A stretch of DNA of 64,000 bases from an uncultured Candidatus Entotheonella sp. (lineage in GTDB: Bacteria > Tectomicrobia > Entotheonellia > Entotheonellales > Entotheonellaceae). The translations under genes and the position numbers were made by a program. The stretch spans positions 3,211,300-3,275,299 of the forward strand of contig OX639990.1 of NCBI GenBank assembly GCA_951828535.1, read 5' to 3'. Positions 19,107 through 28,328 of this stretch are shown one piece after another; within the stretch, counting starts at the first letter, position 1; every line of letters begins with the position of its first letter. The notes under the pieces are model-generated. The model did no database searches. It was not told the origin of the DNA and was given only the letters and a program-made list of their open reading frames with translations.

Positions 19107-20588
19107 GAGCCTCTTGCAGAATTACGAAACGACTGGATTTATTGCAGATTGGAGTAGGATGACTTTGGCTGGGACAGGCCGACCCTCCTGAGTATCATGG
19201 TGTCCTCCACAGACCTCATGACGAGGAGAGCGGCCATGCCCCTGCGCGAGACTCTATCGAACTATTGGTATGCCTTTCAACAAGAACTGTTCCCCAGACT
19301 CGAAATGGAGTTTGGCCCCCTGAGCGGGCGCTATGGACTCTTTGTTGCGGTCCTCGAGTTCGTGCGCCTCGAAATCCTTTTGCCGTCCATGTCCAGCTTG
19401 CCAGGCCGGCCACCGCAGGATCGCGCCGCACTGGCGCGCGCCTTCATTGCCAAGGCGGTCTTCGACATCCCGACGACGCGGGCCCTCATCGAACGTCTGC
19501 GGGTTGACCAGACACTTCAGCGCCTGTGCGGCTTCAGCAGCGCCTGCCGACTTCCGAGCGAGGCCACGTTCTCACGCGGCTTTGCCGAATTCGCCGACAG
19601 CGCCCTGGTTAGCCGTCTGCACGAGGCGCTGGTTACGCGGACGATGAAGGGCCACTTGGTCGGGCATATCTCGCGCGATGCCACGGCAATCGCGGGCCGT
19701 GAAAAGCCGCTGCCGAAGGTGCCTGGCGCACGCCGAACGAAGCGCCAGCGAGGGCGCCCGCGAAAGGGTGAACAACGGCCCAAGGAACCCACCCGCCTGC
19801 AACGTCAGTTAGCCATGACGCTGCCGCAAATGTTGGACGAGTTGCCAAAGCCGTGCGACGTCGGAGTGCGGACAAACGCCAAGGGCGCGTTTGAAAAGTG
19901 GGTCGGCTACAAGCTGCACGTCGACGCCGCCGATGGCGGCGTGCCGGTGAGTTGTATTTTGACCTCGGCGTCGCTGCATGACTCACAAGCAGCCATCCCA
20001 TTGGCACGTCTGACGGCTGGGCGGGTTAACAACCTCTACGACCTGATGGACGCAGCTTACGACGCTGAGGAGATACGGGCCTACAGTCGAAACCTCGGCC
20101 ACGTGCCGATCATCGACTTCAACCCCCGGGGATCGGGCGGGCGAGGCGAAGCGATCAAGCGCGAAGCAACGGCACGCCGCGCTCTTGGCTATGTTTTTCC
20201 GGAACAGCGGCGCTACCACGAACGCACGACCGTCGAGCGGGTGTATGCGCGGCTCAAGGAGGAGTTCGGCGGTCGTCATGTTCGGGTACGGGGGCACGCG
20301 AAGGTGCTATGCCACCTCATGTTGGGCATCCTTGCACTGGCGGTCAGCCAGCTGATGCACCTGCTGCCACCGCTCTGATGGAGCTTGTTCGCCCGACATC
20401 ACTGCAACACCGCCCTCATGGAGGGCCGGGGACAACCTTGCCCACAGGTCGTAGAACCTGCTCCAACTGGACACCGAGGTAACTCTTGCAGCACGTTCCT
20501 TAAGCCTTCATGCCTATTGCGGCTCAAGGCGACGCTTCGTGCTTCCGTAGCCGAGCCTGCAGTTGCTCATGAATTTTGCAAGAGGCTC
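19107..20588 (+). mobile_element. Complete 1482 bp insertion sequence
   Basis: The ends are inverted repeats: GAGCCTCTTGCAGAATT at 19107-19123 and the complement of GAGCCTCTTGCAAAATT at 20572-20588 (16 of 17 matched). The flanking GCC at 19104-19106 and 20589-20591 is a 3 bp target duplication. The insertion lies between codons 47 and 48 of the ATPase gene, and excision restores the frame. One transposase gene fills the element. The precise IS family is uncertain; the transposase is of the DDE type with a DUF772-like N-terminus (IS5/IS1182-like). Confidence 0.9.
19236..20378 (+). CDS. DDE transposase (IS5/IS1182-like)
   Basis: ATG 19236 is preferred over 19197 because GAGGAG lies a few bases upstream, giving 380 residues. 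The N-terminal region resembles DUF772: AFIAKAVFDIPTTRALIERL, CGFSSACRLPSEATFSRGF. Next come IGHISRDATAIAGREKP-type sequence with the first catalytic Asp (SRDATAI), MDAAYDAEEI with a second Asp, and a C-terminal ERVYARLKEEFGGRHVRVRG containing the Glu of the DDE triad. A basic linker KRQRGRPRKGEQRPKE lies in between. It appears intact, so the element may still be mobile. Confidence 0.88.
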   Translation: MPLRETLSNYWYAFQQELFPRLEMEFGPLSGRYGLFVAVLEFVRLEILLPSMSSLPGRPPQDRAALARAFIAKAVFDIPTTRALIERLRVDQTLQRLCGFSSACRLPSEATFSRGFAEFADSALVSRLHEALVTRTMKGHLVGHISRDATAIAGREKPLPKVPGARRTKRQRGRPRKGEQRPKEPTRLQRQLAMTLPQMLDELPKPCDVGVRTNAKGAFEKWVGYKLHVDAADGGVPVSCILTSASLHDSQAAIPLARLTAGRVNNLYDLMDAAYDAEEIRAYSRNLGHVPIIDFNPRGSGGRGEAIKREATARRALGYVFPEQRRYHERTTVERVYARLKEEFGGRHVRVRGHAKVLCHLMLGILALAVSQLMHLLPPL

Positions 20589-22399
20589 GCCTTTAAGAGC
20601 GACACGGAACCGGTTCATGTTTCCTTTGAATTGATCAATCTCGGGCGAGACGTCGAGTTTGGGAGAAAGGAACTTGACCGCGCAATTATGGCTTGTAGGG
20701 ACTCACCGGATTGCAAGGGTTTGGCAGAATCAGAGCTAGAGGCGGCACATCAAGCGCTGGAAGCGGAGACCGTGCAGAGCTTACGCGTGTCTGATCGCAA
20801 CACCACGGGCCTCCGAGAAGACAACTGGCGCGCCCTAGTCAAGACCCGGGGACTAAGCATCAAGTCCGAGGAGGGAGCAGGCGGGTCCCACGGAATAGGT
20901 AAGGCGGCGCCATTTGCGGTTACTGCGTTGCGAACGGTGTTCTACTGGACACATTACAGGATAGGCGACGATGCTTACGAATGGTTTCAGGGTAAATCGG
21001 TTCTCATGTCCCACCCCGGTGAAAATGGGGAGACTCAGGGAACCGGATTCTACGGCATTAAGGACGGCTGTCGGCAATTGTCAGGGAGTTCCATACCGAA
21101 ACGGTTCAGGCTATTGCTGAATGACGGCCAACCCGTCGAGGGCACGGCATTGCATATTCTTGGATTCCGAGCCGACCCAGATTGGCGTTGTCATATTGCT
21201 GAAAGCGTAATCGTCAACTATTTCTACGCTATAGAGACAGAAAAACTTGATGTCATCGTCGAACCTGATAAACACCTAGAACAGTGGAATTTGTATCAGA
21301 TCAAAGCCGATTCCTTGGAGCGGTGGTTCAAGTATCTCCAAGAGCATAATGCTGGCGGAGACATAGGGGAAGAAAGCGGCGGTGCGTTGGCCGAGGCGCG
21401 CGCGTACTGGGAGACACTGAAAAACGGTATACAGGTGGACAAACAAGACCTAGATCTCGGCCATTGCCGTCTCTTCATCAAAGTCGCTGATGGCCTGCCT
21501 AGCAGGGTGGGATTCGTCCGCAATACGGGCATGTTGATAACGACTCAACAACGCAATTTGATTCGCTTTCCGGGATGCCGAGACTTCGCGGCGCTTTGCG
21601 TGTTCGAGGATTCAGCCGGAAATGAGTTTTTGCGCCAGATGGAGAACCCTCAGCACGATCAATTTGAACCAAATCGGCTGCCAGGGGATCAGCAAAGTCG
21701 CGGCCGTCGAGCCTTGAAGCGAATCACCGACTGGATTCGCGCCGAAGTACGCAAATCTGCCGGTTTGCCAGAGAGTGGAAAAAAAACGGTGCTTTCGGAG
21801 CTAGCGGCCTATCTCCCAGATTATGAACCTGACGAGCCATTCGACGATGCGCCCGACGGAGCCGGCAAGAGTACCAGAGAACCGGGATTCGCGGAGCGGG
21901 TGAAGGTGGGCCTCAAGCCAGTCCGTCGTACTAAGCCCCCGGAATTGTCGTTGGATGACGGACCGGAAGTCGACAGTGACGGCGACGACACCGGCAACGA
22001 AGGTGGCTCACCAACGGGCGTCAATGGGGGTGGCGGAGGTGGCGGTGGCACCGGGGAAGGAAATGGCCAAGGCGGTACAGGAACACGGGGAGGAACTAGC
22101 AGACACCGCGGGATTCCCGTCTCACGAGTTCGTATTCTTCCGATTACCGGCAGGGAAAATTGTTACCGGCTCAGTTTCATGGCTGACGGGGACGGACTTG
22201 CATGCTTGACTCTTGAAGAGGCGGGAGACTCCTCGGCCATATCACGAAAGGATGTCCGTGCGGTTGATGAGAATATGTCGCTTGATCGAGTGCACCTAAC
22301 AAAACATCAGCGAACTGTGGTGGAAATCACTGTTGATGGACCAATTGACGACAGGGCGTGGCGTTTGTCGGCCACCGCTGTCTCCGAAGGAGATGCGTC

Positions 22400-23266
22400 T
22401 TGAGGTTCGACCCCGGCAAGGCCTGGCCATATCCAGTCCTGCGCCCAACAAGTTGCGGCGACGATTATCCACAAGCGGAGTTTGAAGTCGAAATCGACAT
22501 TCAGCGCGTGAAAGGCAGCACTGCCATTGAGCTGTCAGCAGAATTTCAACTCAGCGACCGGAGCCTTCTGCAACTTGTCAAGCAATGCAAAGCGCGGTTT
22601 GCGCTATTGGTGAAGGCGTCGAAGACTCATTACCGGCAGATGCTCGAATCCAATCAACCACACATCAAGCACTCCTTCACCGCAGGGGAACTGTCAGGTC
22701 GCGTGGAATTCGCGCCTTTCCTGATTTGCACGGAGGCATTGCGGGGATTTCAGGCGGGCGGTTGGCACGCTGATTTCGCCGGGCGGAGCTTCGATATTCC
22801 AGCTGGCGCGGTGCTCGCGACGGATGAGCCGAAGGACTACTGGGTCGACACCGCTGATGAGGCCCCTCTTGGGTCAATTTTCGGCCACAAATCTCGGGCA
22901 GAGCTTCCTGACGGTCGCTGGGAACTTGAACTTGGGGAAGATCATGTGTGGATTGTCATGTCCAACGCTAACGCTGCCCAATACGAAAGGGCGCGCAAAC
23001 GGGCAAACAACCGGGCGGAAGGCCAGTACCTGATGAACGGCTTGTACCTACCTGCATTATTGGCAGTACTGCAGGAAGTCGATCAGCATCCCGAACAATA
23101 CCAGGACTGTCGTTGGTTTGCGTCTCTTGACCAGCGCCTTGAATCGGTAGGATGCCAGACTCTTGGTCCAGAGGGTTCGAACCGTTGGGTAGACGCCCAG
23201 AAAGTGCTCGATGCTCCCTTCCCGAGGATGCCAATAATTGCCGAGGCCGAAACCGACGAATCATGA
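22400..23266 (+). CDS. Defence-operon protein of unknown family
   Basis: I do not recognise this family. Start TTG at 22400 is chosen because GAAGGAGA lies 8-10 bases upstream and it overlaps the ATPase stop as TTGA, which implies translational coupling. The 288-residue product starts RFDPGKAWPYPVLRP and has an alpha/beta-looking N-terminal half (FEVEIDIQRVKG, AIELSAEFQLSD). It has no signal peptide or membrane segment. A later part has HVWIVMSNANAAQYERAR and a conserved-looking GLYLPALLAVLQEV. Its position between the MORC-like ATPase and the DUF6339-like gene suggests a subunit of the same complex. Confidence 0.75.
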   Translation: MRFDPGKAWPYPVLRPTSCGDDYPQAEFEVEIDIQRVKGSTAIELSAEFQLSDRSLLQLVKQCKARFALLVKASKTHYRQMLESNQPHIKHSFTAGELSGRVEFAPFLICTEALRGFQAGGWHADFAGRSFDIPAGAVLATDEPKDYWVDTADEAPLGSIFGHKSRAELPDGRWELELGEDHVWIVMSNANAAQYERARKRANNRAEGQYLMNGLYLPALLAVLQEVDQHPEQYQDCRWFASLDQRLESVGCQTLGPEGSNRWVDAQKVLDAPFPRMPIIAEAETDES

Positions 23267-24024
23267 GCAAGCTCCGCTACTACACGGCTGATGCGCTTGA
23301 TAAGCTTCGTCACTCGATTGCGGATCGCCTGGATTGGTACTATTCACCCGTCAGCGAACCCGATCTGCCGTCGCTCGGTGCTTTCAGATATTCCCAGTTG
23401 GACGCACCGATGCTTGCGGATCGACTTGTGGCGGACGACAAGCGACCATCTGCAAATGATGCTGACAACGCGATGCTCGTGTATGACGCTCTGCGGGAAT
23501 TATCGCCACATCAGGCATCCATTGAACGCATGTGGGTACATTTGTGTCATTGCGACTGTCCGCAATACGTTGCTTCGCGCTGGCTGAATAAACGGCCGGA
23601 GAAGGAGGAGGATGCTGTGCGCGAGGTGCAGAATCACTTTTTCGCGATGGGCAATAGGGCATTGATCCGAGACAACGGTGTTTCACGGCTGTGGTGGCTG
23701 GGCAAGATTGCTCATGACGTCGATCCTGATTGCCCGCGAGACTTCTTGACCATATTGCTTCACCGTCAGGATGTGCGATCGGCTTTGATTGAACGACCCT
23801 CCGTGTCCATGAACCGCCGATTGCTGCGCGGGATCTACGCAGTAATGCGGGAGTACTGGATCAATGGCGGAAATTTGTTTGAACGAGAGATTTTCCGTAG
23901 TTGGATGGTCGCGTTAAACCGGCGGGGTGGGATTGTACTCTTGGACGCCTTGCCGGATGCTGAGCTTGGCAAACTACTCCGTGAGGAGGCTCACCAAGCC
24001 ATCAATCTGTCAGCCGCACGGTGA
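23263..24024 (+). CDS. DUF6339-like defence-operon protein
   Basis: ATG at 23263 overlaps the upstream stop (ATGA). The 253-residue product begins KLRYYTADALDKLRHSIADR, which resembles DUF6339 proteins that I associate with C5 methylase/ATPase/Vsr operons; the assignment is from memory and moderate. The protein is mainly helical, rich in Trp and Arg, with no membrane segment. CHCDCPQY near residue 92 could bind metal, but this is speculative. It has no recognisable catalytic motif. The vsr gene follows after 6 bp. Confidence 0.65.
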   Translation: MSKLRYYTADALDKLRHSIADRLDWYYSPVSEPDLPSLGAFRYSQLDAPMLADRLVADDKRPSANDADNAMLVYDALRELSPHQASIERMWVHLCHCDCPQYVASRWLNKRPEKEEDAVREVQNHFFAMGNRALIRDNGVSRLWWLGKIAHDVDPDCPRDFLTILLHRQDVRSALIERPSVSMNRRLLRGIYAVMREYWINGGNLFEREIFRSWMVALNRRGGIVLLDALPDAELGKLLREEAHQAINLSAAR

Positions 24025-24030
24025 CTTCAC

Positions 24031-24453
24031 ATGGCTGACAATCTAAGCCAGGAAGACCGGTCACGGTGCATGTCCCGGATTCGTTCGCGGGGCATGAAGC
24101 CTGAACTAGTTGTCCGTTCAATGGTGCACCGCCTCGGGTACCGTTTCCGACTGCATCGGCGCAATATGGCAGGCAAGCCGGACTTAGTTTTCCCGCGCCA
24201 CCGAGCAGTGATATTTGTCAACGGTTGCTTCTGGCACTGGCATTCCGACCCGAACTGCCCGATCGCTAGTCTACCAAAATCCAATCTCGGATACTGGGAA
24301 CCAAAACTCGCACGAACGCGGTCCAGGGACCGGGAGCATGCGGCCTCTTTGGAAGCTGATGGTTGGCGCATTCTAACTGTATGGGAGTGCCATTTGCGGA
24401 GCGATCCTGGCGCTGTTCTTCTCAGGATTCAAGGGTTCATGGAAAATGATTAA
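24031..24453 (+). CDS. vsr: Very short patch repair endonuclease
   Basis: Vsr nicks DNA 5' of T:G mismatches that arise when 5-methylcytosine deaminates, so it pairs functionally with the C5 methylase at 17865. The 140-residue protein has MSRIRSRGMKPELVVRSMVH at the N-terminus, LHRRNMAGKPDLVFP with the catalytic Asp, and VNGCFWHWH with the Cys/His zinc ligands. RSRDREHAASLEADGWRIL then WECHL complete the family signature. It is the last gene of the operon. In some C5 methylase/ATPase islands it may act as an effector rather than only in repair, which is inference. Confidence 0.93.
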   Translation: MADNLSQEDRSRCMSRIRSRGMKPELVVRSMVHRLGYRFRLHRRNMAGKPDLVFPRHRAVIFVNGCFWHWHSDPNCPIASLPKSNLGYWEPKLARTRSRDREHAASLEADGWRILTVWECHLRSDPGAVLLRIQGFMEND

Positions 24454-24539
24454 GGCTGAGCAGGCGTTCGTTGCCAGTCTTGATCTTGACTGTGAATCTG
24501 CATCTAGGGGCGGCTACAGATGCCGGTGTATGGCTTTCC

Positions 24540-24680
24540 AAAGTGGACCCCATCTGACACCCAGAATTTTTCGACATACATGCCGAGTTCGAGTCTTGGC
24601 CCTAAATCCAAGGCAACACCGTAACGGTGCTGCTGATCTGCTACATGGGGCTATCCATGACTAAGGTTCTTGGTCTCAAT
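24540..24680 (+). repeat. Right copy of the imperfect direct repeat flanking the defence island
   Basis: It aligns with 17581-17715 in the same orientation, including ACCCAGAAT, ACCGTAACGGT, GGCTATCCATGA and TTCTTGGTCTCA. It ends 10 bp before the stop of sufU, so the island sits exactly between the MFS gene and the suf cluster. Confidence 0.7.
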
Positions 24681-24690
24681 AGGGATTATT

Positions 24691-25083
24691 TTAACTGCCT
24701 TCGGCTTCCGCCTCGTATTGGTGAATGGCCTTGCCGAGGGCGCGCAGCGGCAGCATGGCGCACTTGACGCGCATGGTGGTGAGCGAAATACCGACGAGGT
24801 CCAGCATGTCCTGCCGGTCCATCTCCTTGACTTCTTCCAGCGTTTTGCCTTCCACGGCCTCCATCAGCATCGAGGCGGCGGCCAGGCTGATGACGCAGCC
24901 CTCGCCCTCGAAGCACACCTCGGCCAGGCGGCCTTGCGGGTCGAGGCTGGCCTGAACGCATACCTCGTCGCCGCACAACGGGTTGAGGTCGCGGAATTGC
25001 AGGGTGGGTTGCGGCAGCGAGCCCCGATTGTAGGGGTTCTCGTAATGGTCCAGGATGTTTTCCTGGTACATGTTGAAACTCAT
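24691..25083 (-). CDS. sufU: SufU-type Fe-S scaffold / sulfur transfer protein
   Basis: This 130-residue NifU N-terminal-like protein has three conserved cysteine sites: NPLCGDEV, EGCVISLAAASML and KCAMLPL. SufU accepts sulfur from SufS and, in many bacteria, is a zinc-dependent sulfur transferase; the start LYQ-like MYQENILDHYENPYNRG is typical. It overlaps the upstream sufS by 4 bp (ATGA type), so they are translationally coupled. sufB, sufC and sufD are not in this window. Confidence 0.93.
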   Translation of the reverse strand: MSFNMYQENILDHYENPYNRGSLPQPTLQFRDLNPLCGDEVCVQASLDPQGRLAEVCFEGEGCVISLAAASMLMEAVEGKTLEEVKEMDRQDMLDLVGISLTTMRVKCAMLPLRALGKAIHQYEAEAEGS

Positions 25084-26327
25084 CGCCTTAACAACCTCCT
25101 GGCTGCGCCAATGGCTTCGACGAGGACGTTGATCTCCTCGGTCGTGTTGTAGACGTAAAAACTCGCCCGACAGGTGCTGTTGAGCCCGAGGGTGCGCATG
25201 AGCGGCATGGCGCAGTGGTGGCCGCCGCGAATGGCGACGCCGTGCTGGTCCAGAATCGAGGCGATGTCATGCGGGTGCAGGCTGTCGAGGTTGAAGGAAA
25301 TAACGCCGCCGCGGTCGTCGGCCTCAGGGCCGTAGATGTCCAGGTCGCGCACCTCCCGCATCTGCTCCAGGGCGTAACGAACCAGGGTATGCTCGTGTGC
25401 CTGCACCGCCTCCATGCCGATGCCCTGCAGGTATTCCACCGCTGCCGCCAGGCCGATACCCTGCGCGATGGGCGGCGTGCCGGCCTCGAATTTCCAGGGC
25501 AGGTCGTTCCAGCTTGCGCCCTCCAGGGTGACCTCGCTGATCATGTCGCCGCCGAACAGGAAGGGTTCCATTTGCTCCAGGATGCGGCGTCTGCCGTAGA
25601 GGCCGCCGATGCCGGTGGGGCCGAGCATTTTGTGCCCGGAAAAGGCGAAGAAGTCGCAGTCCATGGCGCGCATGTCGACGGCCATATGAGGGATGCTCTG
25701 GGCGCCATCGACGCAGATCAGGGCGCCGTGGGCGTGTGCCATGCGGCCGAGCTCGTCGACCGGGTTGACGGTGCCCAGCACGTTCGATACCTGGGCGACG
25801 GAGACCAGCTTGGTGCGCGGCCCGATGGTCTCGGCGGCGTGTTCCATGTCCAGGCAGCCGTCGGCGGTCAGGCGAATATATCGAATGACGGCGCCGGTAC
25901 GTCTGGCCACTTGCTGCCAGGGCACCAGGTTGCTGTGATGTTCCAGCGGCGTGAGGACCACTTCGTCGCCGGCTTGCAGGTTGGACAGCCCCCAAGCATA
26001 GGCCACGAGGTTGAGCGCCTCGGTGGTGTTCTTGGTGAAGATCATTTCTTCGAAGTCGGCATTGATGAAGTCGGCGACGCGCACGTGCGCCTGTTCGTAG
26101 GCGATGGTGGCCTCTTCGCTCAAGACATAGACGCCGCGGTGGATGTTGGCGTGGGATTCCCGGTAGTAACGGCTGACGGCGTCGATGACAGCGTTCGGTT
26201 TCTGGGACGAGGAGGCGCTATCGAGATAGACCAGCGGCCGGTCGTGGATGGTACGGCTGAGGATCGGAAAATCGCCCCGCAGGGCCTCGACATCGAGGGC
26301 CGGTGGCGTTTGCAGAGGCAGGGACAT
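25080..26327 (-). CDS. sufS: SufS-type cysteine desulfurase
   Basis: This 415-residue PLP enzyme releases sulfur from L-cysteine for Fe-S assembly. YLDSASSSQKPNAVIDAV near the start, VLTPLEHHSNLVPWQ, CVDGAQSIPHM and FSGHKMLGPTGIGGLYG (PLP Lys) identify group II desulfurases. RGGHHCAMPLM contains the catalytic Cys that forms the persulfide. GGAGTTTCATAC lies before the ATG. It is followed directly by sufU, the usual pair in genomes where SufE is replaced. Confidence 0.95.
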   Translation of the reverse strand: MSLPLQTPPALDVEALRGDFPILSRTIHDRPLVYLDSASSSQKPNAVIDAVSRYYRESHANIHRGVYVLSEEATIAYEQAHVRVADFINADFEEMIFTKNTTEALNLVAYAWGLSNLQAGDEVVLTPLEHHSNLVPWQQVARRTGAVIRYIRLTADGCLDMEHAAETIGPRTKLVSVAQVSNVLGTVNPVDELGRMAHAHGALICVDGAQSIPHMAVDMRAMDCDFFAFSGHKMLGPTGIGGLYGRRRILEQMEPFLFGGDMISEVTLEGASWNDLPWKFEAGTPPIAQGIGLAAAVEYLQGIGMEAVQAHEHTLVRYALEQMREVRDLDIYGPEADDRGGVISFNLDSLHPHDIASILDQHGVAIRGGHHCAMPLMRTLGLNSTCRASFYVYNTTEEINVLVEAIGAARRLLRR

Positions 26328-26420
26328 GTATGAAACTCCTTAAGTCAGGCGCTGGACGGAAGCGGCGCGACACCCCGTTGATTGGTAATCCAGCACTCTA
26401 ACCAACCTGCTTGCCTGGCG

Positions 26421-27344
26421 TCAAGCGACGGGGTCGGGAGGGACGGGGCGACGACGCCCTGCCGTGTGCTGCAGGACGAGGCCGGCGACGATCAGCCCCA
26501 GACCCGCAAACGTGGCGCCGCGAATGACCTCACCGACCAGCAGGTTGATGAACAGCAGGGACAGAAACGGCGAGATGAAGATGAGGTAACCGACTTGCGC
26601 GGTGTTGGCCGCCAGCCTGAGCGCCATCAACCAGCACACGAAGGCGACGCCCATCTCGAACAGCCCCACGTAGGCGGCGCCCAGCAGGCCCGGCTGGCTG
26701 GTGACGTGCAGGTCGGAAAACAACCAGCAGGCGGCGAGCACAAAGGGAAATCCGAACACGAAGTTAAGCCATAGCCCGGCCACCGGGTCACGGTCGTCCT
26801 TGGTGTTGTAAATCCAGTACAGCGCCCAGATGACGGTGCTCCCCAGTGCCAAGGCAACGCCGACGGGGTCCGAGAAGCGCAGGCCGAACACGTCGCCGCG
26901 GGTTGCAATGACCACCACGCCGCTGTAACTGATCGTCCCGGCCAGCAGTTCCCGCACACCGATGCGTTGCCCCAGCAGCGGAGCGGACAGAAAGGCCAGC
27001 GTCAGCGCCCAGGTATAATTCAGCGGCTGCGCCTCCTGCGCCGGCAACAGATCGTAGGCTTTGAAGAGAATCAGGTAATACAGGAACGGGTTCAGTACTC
27101 CCAGCGCCAGCGACTGCCCATATTGCCTGCCCGAGTACGACAGCACCAGACGCCACCTGCCCTGCACGATCAGGATGACGCTGAGCACCAGAATCGAAAC
27201 GACACATGCAACCAGCAGAAGTTGGAAGTGATCCACGTGCCGCAAGGATAGTTTGAACGCCGACGCCACGGTGGACCACAGCAGCACGGTGGTCAGTCCG
27301 TACGCATACGCTTTCGTCTGGTTGCGCATGGTCTCGGCATCCAA
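26421..27344 (-). CDS. EamA/DMT-superfamily transporter
   Basis: This 307-residue protein has about ten hydrophobic segments arranged as two EamA repeats. The second repeat begins near residue 160 (GVALALGSTVIWALYWIY), and FISPFLSLLFINLLVGE near residue 255 corresponds to the conserved PV/A..lll..GE signature. The substrate is unknown; relatives export amino acids or other metabolites. A shorter start at MRNQTKAYAYG (6 residues in) is possible. No operon partner is apparent. Confidence 0.85.
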   Translation of the reverse strand: MDAETMRNQTKAYAYGLTTVLLWSTVASAFKLSLRHVDHFQLLLVACVVSILVLSVILIVQGRWRLVLSYSGRQYGQSLALGVLNPFLYYLILFKAYDLLPAQEAQPLNYTWALTLAFLSAPLLGQRIGVRELLAGTISYSGVVVIATRGDVFGLRFSDPVGVALALGSTVIWALYWIYNTKDDRDPVAGLWLNFVFGFPFVLAACWLFSDLHVTSQPGLLGAAYVGLFEMGVAFVCWLMALRLAANTAQVGYLIFISPFLSLLFINLLVGEVIRGATFAGLGLIVAGLVLQHTAGRRRPVPPDPVA

Positions 27345-27394
27345 GGACAGGGTGATGCGGCCTGCCGCCGTTCACTCGTCATTGCCTGCCGTGT

Positions 27395-27817
27395 TCACGC
27401 ATCAATGCGGGCGGAGGCGTAACCGCTGGCCACTTCCGTGCCGTCCTGGTTGACGGTGGAAACGATGAGATCGACGAAATGGACGCCGTCCTCTTCGCGG
27501 GTGGCCTGCACGGTGGCAGTGGAGGTCAGGGTATCGCCGGGCCAGACTTGGCGGGTAAAACGGACGCCGAAGGTGGCGAGGCGGCCGTCGCCGACGTAGT
27601 TGGTCAGCATCTTGCCGGTTACGCCCATGGAAAGCATGCCGTGGGCAAACACGGAGGGGTAGCCGGCGACCTGCGTGGTGTACACCTCATCGGTGTGGAT
27701 GGGGTTGTAATCGCCGGAGGCGCCGGCGTATTGCACCAGTTGGGTGCGGGTCAGGTTGTCGACGACGATCTCCTGGTGTGTGTCGCCGACCTTGAGCGTT
27801 TTTGCTGACAATGCCAT
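27395..27817 (-). CDS. MaoC-like (R)-specific enoyl hydratase subunit, catalytic half
   Basis: ATG 27817 is preferred because AGGAGA lies directly upstream; an in-frame extension to 27883 would overlap the neighbour. The 140-residue product has the hot-dog hydratase motif YAGASGDYNPIHTDEVYTTQ with catalytic Asp and His, and FAHGMLSMGVTGKML. Together with the gene at 27828 it forms the split two-chain type of MaoC dehydratase, like mycobacterial HadAB-type proteins and actinobacterial steroid-side-chain hydratases. The acyl-CoA synthetase at 28726 is divergent and may act on the same pathway. Confidence 0.85.
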   Translation of the reverse strand: MALSAKTLKVGDTHQEIVVDNLTRTQLVQYAGASGDYNPIHTDEVYTTQVAGYPSVFAHGMLSMGVTGKMLTNYVGDGRLATFGVRFTRQVWPGDTLTSTATVQATREEDGVHFVDLIVSTVNQDGTEVASGYASARIDA

Positions 27818-27827
27818 GGGGATTCTC

Positions 27828-28313
27828 CTAGCTCTGATCGACGGGTCGCTCGGTGGTGACACCGACGCCGCGCGAGGTGACAACCAACTCGCCGTGTTGA
27901 TCGCGGTACTCGGTGATGGATTCGGTGAAGATCAGCTTGCCCGAGCGGCGGCCTTGTTTTTCCCAGGTCTTACCGGGTTTCACGGTGGCGGTGAGCACGT
28001 CGCCCGGCTTGGGATGGCGGTGATAGATGTAGTGCTGCTCGGCGTGCAGACCGCCGCCCCCACCGCCTTCGCCGCGCGTCACACCGGTGGGCTCTTTACC
28101 GGAGCCGAACCAGGGCTGGCCCGGCTTGGGCCGCAGGAAGTAGTCGGGATTAAACTGTGCGCTGGCCTGCACGAACGTCGGCGGCGCGATGACGGAACCG
28201 GGCTCCGTGCCGCGGGCGTAGTCCGCGTCGTGATAGATCTGGTTGGTATCGCCAATCGCACGGGCGAACAGCATGATGTGACCCGCCTCAACGGGAAATC
28301 GTTCCACGGCCAT
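27828..28313 (-). CDS. MaoC N-terminal-like hydratase subunit
   Basis: The start MAVERFPVEAG at 28313 has GAGGAAG upstream; the ORF opens five codons earlier. The 161-residue protein matches FAS1-type MaoC_dehydrat_N domains: FARAIGDTNQIYHD near residue 20, then IAPPTFVQASAQFNPDY and LHAEQHYIYHRHPKPGD. This half is normally the substrate-binding, non-catalytic partner of the MaoC subunit encoded 10 bp downstream. The two are probably an obligate heterodimer. Confidence 0.85.
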   Translation of the reverse strand: MAVERFPVEAGHIMLFARAIGDTNQIYHDADYARGTEPGSVIAPPTFVQASAQFNPDYFLRPKPGQPWFGSGKEPTGVTRGEGGGGGGLHAEQHYIYHRHPKPGDVLTATVKPGKTWEKQGRRSGKLIFTESITEYRDQHGELVVTSRGVGVTTERPVDQS

Positions 28314-28328
28314 TATCGTCTTCCTCAT

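Larger units (their letters stand above)
18966..22403 (+). pseudogene. GHKL/MORC-like ATPase, split by an insertion sequence
   Basis: The 5' part (18966-19106, 47 codons) ends with the Bergerat N-box RETIQNSLDA. The 3' part (20592-22403) resumes with FKSDTEPVHVSFEL and carries VSDRNTTGL (G1-like) and GGSHGIGKAAPFAV (G2-like ATP lid). Removing 19107-20588 plus one copy of the target GCC joins the parts in frame as a 650-residue protein. The C-terminal half has a Gly-rich linker near residues 550-575. GHKL ATPases of this kind are known next to R-M genes, where they are thought to gate or remodel DNA complexes. In its present state the gene cannot make the intact ATPase. The 3' part alone has no good ribosome site. 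Confidence 0.85.

Noticed and set aside
24446-24664. 72-codon ORF overlapping the end of vsr and the right repeat
   Set aside because: It has no family features and runs through the repeat; the start overlaps vsr without a good ribosome site.
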